This document shows, piece after piece, positions 1 through 7,707 of a stretch of DNA of 64,000 bases. The position numbers and the translations under genes were made by a program. How positions within the stretch are numbered: the stretch's first letter is position 1; each line of letters starts with the position of its first letter. Below the pieces are notes generated by a model that was not told where the DNA came from, did no database searches, and saw only the letters and a program-made list of their open reading frames with translations. The DNA is from Paragemmobacter amnigenus (GTDB taxonomy: Bacteria > Pseudomonadota > Alphaproteobacteria > Rhodobacterales > Rhodobacteraceae), in NCBI RefSeq assembly GCF_009908265.2, contig NZ_JAAATX020000006.1:124001-188000 (forward strand), written 5' to 3'.

Positions 1-23
1 AGCCCCCCCTTTCGCACAGGCGT

Positions 24-41
24 GCCGCCGGGAACGGCGGC
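24..41 (-). terminator. Weak hairpin after the C-S lyase gene
   Basis: A GCCGCC/GGCGGC stem (24-29 with 36-41) with a 6-base loop lies 10 bases past the stop codon of the reverse-strand lyase gene. It could end that transcript, but no T-tract follows on the reverse strand, so the call is weak. Confidence 0.25.
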
Positions 42-50
42 TCCGCGTGA

Positions 51-1223
51 TTATTGCAGGTCGCGGAACGCCGCCTGCATCCGCGCCACCGCCTCCTCCA
101 CCATCGCGCGGGGGGCGGCGATGTTGAACCGCAGGAAGCTTTCCCCGCCCGCCCCGAAGCTCGACCCGTGGTTGGTGGCGATCTTCGCCTCCTTCTCGAC
201 CCGCGCGATGAATTCCGCCGCGTCCATCCCCGTGCCGGAAAAATCCAGCCAGGCCAGATAGGTCGCCTCCAGCGGCATGGACCGCAGCCCCGGAATGGCC
301 GCCATCCCCGCATCGAAGACCCGCCGGTTCCCGTCCAGATAGGCCATCAGCGCATCCACCCATGCCGCGCCTTCGGGCGAATAGGCCGCCGTCGCCATGT
401 GCATCCCGAAACTGTTGCCCGAAATGCCCAGCGCCATGATCTTCGCCGCGAACTTCCCCCGCAGCACGGGGTCCGCGATGATGACATTGCCCGTATGGCT
501 GCCCGCGATGTTGAAGGTCTTGGTCGTCGCCGTCATCATCACCAGCCGGTCCGCGATATCCGGCGCGGCCAGCGGCATCGGCACATGCGTCTGCCCCGGA
601 TAGACCAGATCATGGTGGATCTCGTCCGAGACGAGGATCAGGTCATGCCGCTTGCAGAACTCCGCCACCCCGCGCAGCTCGGCCGCCGTCCAGACCCGCC
701 CGCCGGGATTGTGGGGCGAGCAGAGGATGAACATCCGCTCTGTCCCCGTCATCATCGCGTCCCAGCCGTCGAAATCCATCTCGTAACGGCCATCCACCAC
801 CGCCAGCGGACATTCCCGCACCTCACGCCCCGCCGCTTTGATCGTGCGGGCAAAGGCGTGATAGACCGGCGTCGTCAGCACCACCGCATCCCCCGGCGCG
901 GTGAACGCCTCCAGACACAGCCCCGTGCCATTCACCAGACCGTGGGTGGTGAAGATATCCCCCGTCTCGACCGACCAGCCGTGGCGCGTTTGCATCCACC
1001 AGCGGATCGCCTCCAGATAGGCGCTGTCATCCCCGAAATAGCCATAGACCCCATGCGCCGCCATCCGGTCCACCGCCGCCTGCACGCAGGCCGGCGGGCG
1101 GAATTCCATGTCCGCCACCCACATGGCAAGCCCGCCCTCGGCAGGGACGCCATAGTACTTCTCCATCATGTCCCATTTCACGCAATGGGTGCCGATGCGG
1201 TTGATCGGGGTGTCGAAGTCCAT
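51..1223 (-). CDS. MalY/PatB-type PLP-dependent C-S lyase / aminotransferase
   Basis: Fold-type I PLP enzyme of the MalY/PatB group (390 aa, normal length), which usually cleaves cystathionine or other cysteine S-conjugates to pyruvate, ammonia and a thiol. The N-terminus carries the subgroup pattern DFDTPINRIGTHCVKWD. CSPHNPGGRVW, SDEIHHDL and the PLP-lysine segment TTKTFNIAG are intact. It is cytoplasmic, with no signal peptide. An AGAGGG Shine-Dalgarno sits just upstream of the ATG. It stands alone and is divergent from the def cluster across 222 bases that include an AT-rich stretch (about 1283-1362) likely to hold its promoter. Family assignment is firm; the substrate is not known, and an aminotransferase role is possible. 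Confidence 0.85.
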   Translation of the reverse strand: MDFDTPINRIGTHCVKWDMMEKYYGVPAEGGLAMWVADMEFRPPACVQAAVDRMAAHGVYGYFGDDSAYLEAIRWWMQTRHGWSVETGDIFTTHGLVNGTGLCLEAFTAPGDAVVLTTPVYHAFARTIKAAGREVRECPLAVVDGRYEMDFDGWDAMMTGTERMFILCSPHNPGGRVWTAAELRGVAEFCKRHDLILVSDEIHHDLVYPGQTHVPMPLAAPDIADRLVMMTATTKTFNIAGSHTGNVIIADPVLRGKFAAKIMALGISGNSFGMHMATAAYSPEGAAWVDALMAYLDGNRRVFDAGMAAIPGLRSMPLEATYLAWLDFSGTGMDAAEFIARVEKEAKIATNHGSSFGAGGESFLRFNIAAPRAMVEEAVARMQAAFRDLQ

Positions 1224-1409
1224 GTCCGCCCTCTGTTCGCTGTGACAGGCACAGGCATAGCAAGACGGAACCTTCGTTCCAAGATGGAAATTTGAAGCGA
1301 TACAATGTTCCGAAATTTCATACCTACATAGAACATTTTACCGATAAAGCGGAATTATCCGGAATACTGGACCAAGGCCACCGCCCGCCACCCCGCTCCT
1401 GTCCCGCCA

Positions 1410-1439
1410 TTGCAGGACCGGCCCCTTTTCCGCTAATCA
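1410..1439 (+). promoter_or_regulatory. Putative promoter of the def cluster
   Basis: TTGCAG (1410-1415) and TAATCA (1434-1439) are spaced 18 bases apart. The def ATG is at 1446, only six bases after the -10 box, so transcription would start at or beside the start codon. No Shine-Dalgarno precedes that ATG, which fits a leaderless mRNA. Inferred by eye only. Confidence 0.4.
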
Positions 1440-1445
1440 GGCCGC

Positions 1446-1967
1446 ATGATCCGTCCCATCCTGATCCATCCCGACCCGCGCCTCAAGAAGCTCTGCGAAC
1501 CCGTCGCCGAGATATCGGCAGACATGGGCAAACTGGCCGAGGACATGCTGCAGACCATGTATGATGCCCCCGGCATCGGCCTTGCCGCGCCGCAGATCGG
1601 CGTGACCAAGCGGCTGATCGTCATGGACTGCGTCAAGGGCGAAGATCAGGCCCCCCGCCCCATCGCCATGTTCAACCCCGTCATCACATGGTCCTCCGAA
1701 GAGCTGTCGACCTACGAGGAAGGCTGCCTCTCCATCCCCGACCAATATGCCGAGGTGCAGCGCCCCGCCGAGGTGCGCGTGACATGGACCGGCCTTGACG
1801 GCAAAAGCCACGAGGAACAGTTCGCCGGTCTCTGGGCCACCTGCGTGCAGCACGAGATCGACCACCTGAACGGCAAGCTCTTCATCGATTATCTGGGCCC
1901 GCTGAAACGCCAGATGATCACCCGCAAGATGGAAAAGCTGAAGCGCGAACGCGCGCGGCAGGGCTGA
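1446..1967 (+). CDS. def: Peptide deformylase (canonical copy 1)
   Basis: Removes the formyl group from the initiator N-formylmethionine of new proteins at the ribosome. All three family motifs are intact: [17 protein letters not shown] (metal ligand Cys94) and QHEIDHLNG (two metal His and catalytic Glu137). At 173 aa it has the usual bacterial type I length. The C-terminus is a basic helix (KMEKLKRERARQG) typical of ribosome-associated deformylases. It is first in def-def-def-fmt, overlapping the next gene by one base (TGATG). The ATG lacks an SD and may be leaderless. Confidence 0.95.
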   Translation: MIRPILIHPDPRLKKLCEPVAEISADMGKLAEDMLQTMYDAPGIGLAAPQIGVTKRLIVMDCVKGEDQAPRPIAMFNPVITWSSEELSTYEEGCLSIPDQYAEVQRPAEVRVTWTGLDGKSHEEQFAGLWATCVQHEIDHLNGKLFIDYLGPLKRQMITRKMEKLKRERARQG

Positions 1968-2470
1968 TGGCGGTCCTGCCCGTCCTGACATGGCCCGACG
2001 CGCGGCTGTCCACGCCCTGCGTCCCCGTCCTGCCGACCGATGCCACGCGGGCGCTGGCGCAAGACATGCTCGACACCATGTATGCCGCCCCCGGCCGCGG
2101 CCTTGCCGCGCCGCAGGTGGGGCATCTGATCCGCCTTTTCGTGATGGATGTGACGTGGAAGGACGGCCCCCCCGCCCCGCGCATCTTCTTCAACCCCGTG
2201 ATCCTGTCGCGCGGCACCGCCACCGCGACCGGCCCCGAAGGCTGCCTGTCGATCCCCGGCATCACCACCGACATCACCCGCGCCACGGAAATCCACCTGC
2301 GCTGGACCGATGCCGAGGGGCGGCCACAGGAAGACACCCTGACCGGCTTCGCCGCCATCTGCGCCCAGCACGAGATCGACCATCTCGACGGCATCCTCAC
2401 CCTTGACCGCCTTTCCCCCGCCGCCCGCGCCCGCGCGCTTGCGGCCTATGACGCAGCGAACGCCCCATGA
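1967..2470 (+). CDS. Peptide deformylase (copy 2)
   Basis: Second deformylase paralogue, 167 aa. The motifs are complete: GRGLAAPQVG, EGCLSIPG (Cys93) and QHEIDHLDG (catalytic Glu136), so it should be an active metalloenzyme on N-formyl peptides. It is more divergent than copy 1 and lacks the lysine-rich C-terminal helix, ending in an alanine-rich tail instead. It overlaps copy 1 by one base and copy 3 by four (ATGA), so translation is probably coupled. Tandem deformylases may differ in N-terminal sequence preference or metal use; the sequence does not show which. Confidence 0.88.
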   Translation: MAVLPVLTWPDARLSTPCVPVLPTDATRALAQDMLDTMYAAPGRGLAAPQVGHLIRLFVMDVTWKDGPPAPRIFFNPVILSRGTATATGPEGCLSIPGITTDITRATEIHLRWTDAEGRPQEDTLTGFAAICAQHEIDHLDGILTLDRLSPAARARALAAYDAANAP

Positions 2471-2970
2471 CCGCCCGCCCCTGCCTGCCCTGGCCCCACC
2501 CCGTGCTCAAGACGCCCGCAGCGACGGTCGATGCCATCACCGACGAGATCCGCGCCATCTGGACCGACATGATCGACACGATGGAGGCGATGCCCGGCTA
2601 CGGCCTTGCCGCGCCGCAGATCGGCATCCCCCTGCGCCTTGCCGTGGTGGACTGTTCCACCGAACGCGGGCAGGCGATCCGCATGGCCAACCCCGAAGTG
2701 CTGCACGCCAGCGTCCAGCCCCGCGAACATGAGGAGGCATCCCCCAACCTGCCCGGCGTCTCGGCGGTGATTGAACGCCCCCGCGCGGTCACGGTCCGTT
2801 TCGTGAACGAACAGGGGGAAATCGAGGAACGCGACTTCGTCCACCTCTGGGCGACCAGCGTGCAGCACCAGATCGACCATCTGGCGGGCAAGATGTATTT
2901 CGACCGCCTCTCGCCCCTGAAACGCAAGATGCTGCTGGCCAAGGCGGAAAAACTGCGGAGGCGCGGGTGA
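2467..2970 (+). CDS. Deformylase-like protein lacking catalytic residues
   Basis: Third paralogue (167 aa) with the deformylase fold signature [10 protein letters not shown] and a basic C-terminal helix like copy 1. However, motif 2 reads EEASPNLPG where active enzymes have EEGCLSIPG, so the metal-binding Cys is Ser92, and motif 3 reads QHQIDHLAG, so the catalytic Glu is Gln135. Both metal His remain (134, 138). The frame is intact and embedded between overlapping neighbours (ATGA before, GTGA into fmt), so it is a maintained gene and not debris. It is predicted to be inactive in classical deformylation. A regulatory, chaperone-like or ribosome-binding role is inference. Confidence 0.85.
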   Translation: MTARPCLPWPHPVLKTPAATVDAITDEIRAIWTDMIDTMEAMPGYGLAAPQIGIPLRLAVVDCSTERGQAIRMANPEVLHASVQPREHEEASPNLPGVSAVIERPRAVTVRFVNEQGEIEERDFVHLWATSVQHQIDHLAGKMYFDRLSPLKRKMLLAKAEKLRRRG

Positions 2971-3863
2971 AGATCGTCTTCATGGGCACGCCCGATTTTT
3001 CGGTCCCCGTGCTGCGGGCCCTCGCCGCGCGGCATGACATCGTGGCGGTCTACACCCAACCCCCCCGCCCCGCCGGACGGGGCAAGGACCTGCGCCCCAC
3101 GCCCGTCCATGCGGCGGCCGATGCACTCGGCCTGCCCGTCCGCCATCCCGCCAGCCTGAAGGGGGCCGACGAACAGGCGTCCTTCGCCGCACTTGGCGCG
3201 GATGTGGCGGTGGTGGTGGCCTATGGCCTGATCCTGCCGCAAGCGATCCTCGACGCCCCGCGCATGGGCTGCCTGAACATCCACGCCTCGCTCCTGCCGC
3301 GCTGGCGCGGCGCGGCCCCGATCCATCGCGCCATCATGGCGGGGGATGCGGAAACCGGCATCTGCATCATGCAGATGGAGGCGGGCCTCGACACCGGCCC
3401 CGTCCTGCTGCGGCAGGCAACGCCCATAGGCGCGGAAGAGGTGACGTCCGAACTTCACGACCGCCTCTCGCAGATGGGCGCAGGGCTGATCCTTTCCGCG
3501 CTCGACCGCCTGCCCGACCTGACCCCCGAAGCGCAACCCGCCGAAGGCGTCACCTATGCCGCCAAGATCGACAAGGCCGAAGCCCGCATCGACTGGACCC
3601 GTCCCGCGGTGCAAGTCGACCGGCTGATCCGCGGCCTGTCACCCTTTCCGGGCGCGTGGTGCATGGCGGGGGGCGAACGGGTGAAACTCCTGCGCGCACG
3701 CCTTGCCACGGGCAGCGGCGCCCCCGGCAGCGTGCTGCACGGCCTGACCATCGCCTGCGGTGACGGCGCGGTCGAGATCACCCTTGCCCAGCGCGAAGGG
3801 AAGAAGGCGCAGGTGCCAGAAGATTTCCTGCGCGGCTTCACCCTGCCCGCGCGGCTGGACTAA
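2967..3863 (+). CDS. fmt: Methionyl-tRNA formyltransferase
   Basis: Formylates Met-tRNA(fMet) from 10-formyltetrahydrofolate for translation initiation (298 aa). The N-terminal formyltransferase domain begins [13 protein letters not shown]. The active-site segment [19 protein letters not shown] supplies the catalytic Asn and His, and GLDTGPVLL follows. A C-terminal tRNA-binding beta-barrel runs from about residue 205. The start is GTG at 2967, overlapping the stop of the deformylase-like gene (GTGA), the classic def-fmt pairing. It converges with the DUF188 gene, their stops overlapping by four bases. Confidence 0.96.
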   Translation: MKIVFMGTPDFSVPVLRALAARHDIVAVYTQPPRPAGRGKDLRPTPVHAAADALGLPVRHPASLKGADEQASFAALGADVAVVVAYGLILPQAILDAPRMGCLNIHASLLPRWRGAAPIHRAIMAGDAETGICIMQMEAGLDTGPVLLRQATPIGAEEVTSELHDRLSQMGAGLILSALDRLPDLTPEAQPAEGVTYAAKIDKAEARIDWTRPAVQVDRLIRGLSPFPGAWCMAGGERVKLLRARLATGSGAPGSVLHGLTIACGDGAVEITLAQREGKKAQVPEDFLRGFTLPARLD

Positions 3864-4309
3864 CCCTTCGCCTGCCGGATCACCCGCTCCAGCACTTCCA
3901 GAAACCGCGACCTGTCGGCCTTGGAAAAGGGCCGCCCGCCGCCCTGCCGGAAGGGATCAGCGCTGCGCAGGTCCGCCATCAGATCGCGCGTCGCCAGAGC
4001 GTTGCCGATGTTGCGGTCGGTCAGCACCTCGCCATTGTGCTTCACCACCACGGCCCCCGCCGCCACCGCCTTGGCGGCCAGCGGGATATCCCCCGTCACC
4101 ACCACATCCCCCGCCCCGCATTGCGCGGCGATCCACTTGTCGGCCTCGTCCGGCCCGTCCGCCACATAGACCATCTCGACCAGCGGGCTTGTCATCGGCC
4201 TGATCCCGCCATTCGACACGACATACATCCGCACCCCGTGGCGGGCCGAGACACGCCCCGCCTCCTCCTTCACGGGGCAGGCATCGGCATCGACGAAAAG
4301 CCGCGTCAC
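3860..4309 (-). CDS. YaiI/YqxD family protein (DUF188)
   Basis: Conserved cytoplasmic protein of unknown function, 149 aa. The family hallmark [10 protein letters not shown] lies right at the N-terminus, and VVTGDIPLA and the [14 protein letters not shown] tail segment are present. The PIN-like acidic residues suggest a nuclease-type fold, but no activity is established. I chose the GTG at 4309 because it gives the family's normal N-terminus and lies four bases after the fghA stop; a longer reading from 4390 would add about 27 non-conserved residues inside fghA. It probably shares a transcript with fghA. Confidence 0.85.
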   Translation of the reverse strand: MTRLFVDADACPVKEEAGRVSARHGVRMYVVSNGGIRPMTSPLVEMVYVADGPDEADKWIAAQCGAGDVVVTGDIPLAAKAVAAGAVVVKHNGEVLTDRNIGNALATRDLMADLRSADPFRQGGGRPFSKADRSRFLEVLERVIRQAKG

Positions 4310-4313
4310 CCCG

Positions 4314-5144
4314 TCAGCCCAGCAAGGCCTGCGCATGGAAGGCCACATGTTCCTCCATGAAGGTCGACACGAAGAAATAGCTGTGGTCATAGCCCTTCTG
4401 CATCCGGAACGACCCGCCCTGCCGCCGCGCCGCCATCGCCTCGGCCAATGCCTCGGGCTTCAAGAGGTCAAGGAACTGGTCCGCCGTCCCCTGATCGATC
4501 AGCATCGGCCCGTCGAACCCATAGCGCCGCATCATCAGCGTGGCGTCATAGCCCGCCCATGCGGATTCATCCGCGCCCAGATAGGCGGTGAACTGCTTGC
4601 GCCCCCAGTCGGACGCCACCGGATTGCAGATCGGCGCAAAGGCCGACACCGACCGGAACCGCCCCGGAAAGCTCATCGCCACGGTCAGCGCGCCATGCCC
4701 GCCCATCGAATGGCCGGTGATCGCCTGCGCCGCCTCGGCCAGAGGAAAGGCGGAAAACAGCACGTTGGGCAATTCGTCGGTGATGTAGTCCCACATCTGG
4801 AAATGCGGCTCCCACGGGCTTTCCGTGGCGTTCACATAGAACCCCGCGCCCTGCCCCAGATCATAGGCCGGATCATCTGCCACCCCCGCCCCGCGCGGGC
4901 TGGTATCGGGAAAGACCAGCGCGATGCCCGCCTCGGCCGCCCAGCGCTGCGCGCCGGATTTCACCATCGCGTTCTCATGCGTGCAGGTCAGGCCGGACAG
5001 ATACCACAGCACGGGAACCGGCCCGTCCTCGGCCTGCTCGGGCAGGAAGAGGCCAAAGGTCATGTCGCAATCGCAGGTGCCCGACGGATGCGAATACACC
5101 CCCTGCACACCCCCGAAGGCACGGCTTTCCGATACGGTCTTCAT
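4314..5144 (-). CDS. fghA: S-formylglutathione hydrolase
   Basis: Esterase D-type alpha/beta hydrolase (276 aa) that hydrolyses S-formylglutathione to formate and glutathione, the second step of glutathione-linked formaldehyde oxidation. The nucleophile elbow GHSMGGHGAL, the Asp in IDQGTADQFLD and the His in GYDHSYFF form the triad. The N-terminal SHPSGTCDCDMTF is typical of the family. It is cytoplasmic. The partner glutathione-dependent formaldehyde dehydrogenase is not in this window. The DUF188 gene follows directly. Its presence fits the C1/C2 theme of the serine-cycle operon further along, but the two are not linked here. Confidence 0.93.
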   Translation of the reverse strand: MKTVSESRAFGGVQGVYSHPSGTCDCDMTFGLFLPEQAEDGPVPVLWYLSGLTCTHENAMVKSGAQRWAAEAGIALVFPDTSPRGAGVADDPAYDLGQGAGFYVNATESPWEPHFQMWDYITDELPNVLFSAFPLAEAAQAITGHSMGGHGALTVAMSFPGRFRSVSAFAPICNPVASDWGRKQFTAYLGADESAWAGYDATLMMRRYGFDGPMLIDQGTADQFLDLLKPEALAEAMAARRQGGSFRMQKGYDHSYFFVSTFMEEHVAFHAQALLG

Positions 5145-5210
5145 CGATCACCTCGCATTGTCAGGGTGAAACTTTCACGGGGCGCAAAGGGATGCAACCC
5201 ACCCTTCCCC

Positions 5211-5258
5211 CTTCATCTCGGCCCAAATACTCCGGGGGTCCGGGGGCAGGGCCCCCGG
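5211..5258 (+). repeat. Dispersed 3'-flanking element, copy A
   Basis: A block beginning CTTCATCTCGGCCCAAATAC is followed by G-runs and a hairpin CCGGGGGC-AGG-GCCCCCGG (5240-5247 with 5251-5258). Four more copies occur at about 29592, 31952, 46677 and 63800. This copy lies between the starts/ends of two reverse-strand genes and so is antisense to them, unlike the other four, which follow same-strand stop codons. Confidence 0.7.
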
Positions 5259-5285
5259 CGGCCTGCCCGCCCGCGCCGCGGCGGG

Positions 5286-6113
5286 CTATTGCGTCGGATG
5301 GAATTTCCCCGCGGGCGAGGCGGTGAAGATCTGGCACCCCGTCGCCGTCACGCCAACGGAATGTTCGAACTGCGCCGACAGCGACTTGTCCCGCGTGATC
5401 GCGGTCCAGTCATCGGCCAGAACCTTCGTCTCGGGGCGGCCAAGGTTCACCATCGGCTCGATGGTGAAGAACATCCCCTCCTCCAGCACCGGCCCGCTGC
5501 CCGCCCGCCCGTAATGCAGCACGTTGGGCGGCGCATGGAAGACCCGGCCCAGACCGTGGCCGCAGAAATCGCGCACCACGCTCATCCGCTGGCTTTCGAC
5601 ATAGGACTGGATCGCATGGCCGATATCGCCAAAGGTATTCCCCGGCTTCACCGCCGCGATCCCGCGCATCAGCGCCTCGTGCGTGACATTGATCAGGCGC
5701 TGGGCAAAGGGCTTGGCCGTGCCCGCGACATACATCCGGCTGGAATCGCCGAACCAGCCGTCCACCACAACGGTGACGTCGACATTCAGGATATCCCCGG
5801 CCTGCAGCACGTCATTGCTGCGGCCGGGAATCTTGCTGCCCGGAATCCCGTGGCAGACCACATGGTTCACGCTGATGCAGGAGGCATGGCGATAGCCCTT
5901 GTAACCGATGGTGGCCGACACCACGCCCAGCCGCTTGACCTCTTCGGTGATGAAGGCGTCGATGTCGCCCGTCGTGGCGCCCGGCACCACCAGCGGACCC
6001 ACGGCATCCAGTATCCCTGCCGCCACGCGCCCCGCTTCGGCCATGCCCGCGAAATCCGCATCCTCGTAGATGCGGATTCCGTCCTTCGTGATGCGCCCGC
6101 GCGTCTCGTCCAC
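5286..6113 (-). CDS. map: Type I methionine aminopeptidase
   Basis: Removes the N-terminal methionine after deformylation, so it acts downstream of def/fmt nearby. The 275 aa protein is a single pita-bread catalytic domain without an N-terminal zinc-finger extension. Metal ligands are visible in LNVDVTVVVDGWFGDSS (two Asp), GHGLGRVFHAPP (His), FTIEPMVN (Glu) and QFEHSVGVT (Glu). The conserved VNHVVCHGIPG holds the substrate-binding His. Monocistronic on the reverse strand and divergent from the CinA-like gene. Confidence 0.95.
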   Translation of the reverse strand: MDETRGRITKDGIRIYEDADFAGMAEAGRVAAGILDAVGPLVVPGATTGDIDAFITEEVKRLGVVSATIGYKGYRHASCISVNHVVCHGIPGSKIPGRSNDVLQAGDILNVDVTVVVDGWFGDSSRMYVAGTAKPFAQRLINVTHEALMRGIAAVKPGNTFGDIGHAIQSYVESQRMSVVRDFCGHGLGRVFHAPPNVLHYGRAGSGPVLEEGMFFTIEPMVNLGRPETKVLADDWTAITRDKSLSAQFEHSVGVTATGCQIFTASPAGKFHPTQ

Positions 6114-6192
6114 TGGTCAGAACCTTTCCTGCGTCAGCGCCTAGATAAGCAAAGCCTCTTGCAAAGGCCAGACCTGCGCCGTCCCGCCCCCT

Positions 6193-6220
6193 TTGAAACC
6201 GTGCCCGCGCGGCCTATACC
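6193..6220 (+). promoter_or_regulatory. Putative sigma-70 promoter, CinA-like gene
   Basis: TTGAAA (6193-6198) and TATACC (6215-6220) are 16 bases apart, 30 bases before the start codon at 6250. An AAGGAG Shine-Dalgarno follows at 6238-6243. Visual match only. Confidence 0.45.
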
Positions 6221-6249
6221 CGTCCCACGCCCGCCGGAAGGAGACCGTA

Positions 6250-6969
6250 ATGCCCAATCCCACCGCAGCCATGCTCGTCATCGGGGACGAAATCCTGTCC
6301 GGCCGCACCCGCGATTCGAACATGCACCATCTGGCCCGCCGCCTGACCGACCACGGCATCCGCCTGACCGAGGCGCGCGTCGTGGCCGACGACCACCCCG
6401 CCATCGTCGCCGCCGTGAACGAGCTGCGCGCCCGCTACGACCATGTCTTCACCTCGGGCGGGATCGGCCCCACCCATGACGACATCACCGCCGAGGCGAT
6501 CGCGGCGGCCTTCGGCGTTGCCATCACCCACCGCGCCGACGCCATGGCCCTGCTTGCCGCCCATTACGACCGCGCGGGCCTGCCCTTCAACGAGGCCCGC
6601 CAGCGCATGGCCCGCATCCCCGACGGCGCGACCCTGATCGAAAACCCCGTCTCCACCGCGCCGGGCTTCACCCTTGGCAATGTCCATGTCATGGCCGGTG
6701 TTCCCAACATATTCGAGGCGATGCTCGCAGGCGTCCTTCCCACGTTGACGGGCGGCGCGCCGCTTTTGTCGCAATCGCTGCGCGTGAACCGGGGCGAGGG
6801 CGAGATCGCCTCGGATTTCGCGGCCCTCGCGGCCGAGTTTCCCGACCTCTCGATGGGCAGCTATCCCTTCAACACCAACGGCGTCTACGGCACCAACCTC
6901 GTCATCCGCGGCACCGATCCGGCGCGGATCGACGCGGCCATGACGCGCCTTGCCGCGATGTTCCCGTGA
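6250..6969 (+). CDS. CinA N-terminal-type (MoaB/Mog-fold) protein
   Basis: Protein of 239 aa made of the molybdopterin-binding (MoCF/MoaB) domain seen at the N-terminus of CinA, without the C-terminal nicotinamide-nucleotide amidase domain. Motifs: MLVIGDEILSGRTRDSN at the start and FTSGGIGPTHDDIT for the anion-binding loop. Homologues of this half are linked to ADP-ribose pyrophosphatase activity in NAD recycling or to molybdopterin binding; which applies here is unknown. The start at 6250 is fixed by a good Shine-Dalgarno (AAGGAG, 7-base spacing). The stop overlaps the next gene (GTGA). Confidence 0.85.
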   Translation: MPNPTAAMLVIGDEILSGRTRDSNMHHLARRLTDHGIRLTEARVVADDHPAIVAAVNELRARYDHVFTSGGIGPTHDDITAEAIAAAFGVAITHRADAMALLAAHYDRAGLPFNEARQRMARIPDGATLIENPVSTAPGFTLGNVHVMAGVPNIFEAMLAGVLPTLTGGAPLLSQSLRVNRGEGEIASDFAALAAEFPDLSMGSYPFNTNGVYGTNLVIRGTDPARIDAAMTRLAAMFP

Positions 6970-7688
6970 CCGGTGCGATGACCCCCGCCCGTCTGGCCGC
7001 ACTGGCCGAGGCGACATGGCCCCCCGCCGCCACGCACCGCGCGGGGCCGTGGCTGATCCGCGAAGGTCAGGGGGGCGGGCAGCGCGTCTCGGCCGCCTCA
7101 CCTGCCGCAGACTGGACCGATGCCGACATCCCCGCGGCCGAGGCGGCGATGCGCGCGCTGGGGCAGCACCCGCTTTTCGTCATTCACCCCGCCGACGCCG
7201 CGCTGGATGCGGCACTGGCCGCGCGCGGCTATGCCCTGCACGACGCCGTGGTCGCCTATGCCGCCCCCACCGCCGGGCTTGGCGCGGAAGAGCCTTCCTT
7301 CCTGTCCACCTTCCCCCATTGGCCGCCCCTGTCCGTCACCCGCCAGATCTGGGCCAAAGGCGGAATCGGCCCCGCCCGTGTTGCCGTCATGGACCGCGTC
7401 ACGGGGCCGAAAACCGCCATCCTCGGCCGCACGGGCGACCGCGCGGCGGGGGCGGCCTTCGTCGCGCTTCAGGGCAATATTGCGATGCTTCACGCGCTTG
7501 AAACAGTCCCCGCCCTGCGCCGCCAGCGCTGCGCCCACAACATCTTGCGGGCCGCCGCCCGCTGGGCCCGCGATCACGGGGCCGACACGCTGGCGCTTCT
7601 GGTGACTGAGCGGAACGCCGCCGCCCGCGCGCTCTATGCTTCCCTGCAAATGCAGGTTGTGGGACAGTATCACTATCGGAAGCAATAG
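6966..7688 (+). CDS. GNAT family N-acetyltransferase
   Basis: Acetyl-CoA-dependent acyltransferase of unknown acceptor, 240 aa. The C-terminal half holds a recognisable GNAT core: substrate-side strands around residues 130-170, a degenerate acetyl-CoA loop near VPALRRQRCAHN, then the helix and final strand TERNAAARALYASLQM. The N-terminal half (about 1-105) resembles the degenerate first lobe of two-lobe GNATs. Its GTG start overlaps the stop of the CinA-like gene, so the two are co-translated. No substrate can be assigned. Confidence 0.75.
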   Translation: MTGAMTPARLAALAEATWPPAATHRAGPWLIREGQGGGQRVSAASPAADWTDADIPAAEAAMRALGQHPLFVIHPADAALDAALAARGYALHDAVVAYAAPTAGLGAEEPSFLSTFPHWPPLSVTRQIWAKGGIGPARVAVMDRVTGPKTAILGRTGDRAAGAAFVALQGNIAMLHALETVPALRRQRCAHNILRAAARWARDHGADTLALLVTERNAAARALYASLQMQVVGQYHYRKQ

Positions 7689-7707
7689 CCCGAAGAAGGC
7701 CGAGCAG

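Noticed and set aside
2467-2970. Sequencing error as the reason for the altered deformylase motifs
   Set aside because: Both motifs are changed by several separate substitutions while the frame and all other positions stay intact.
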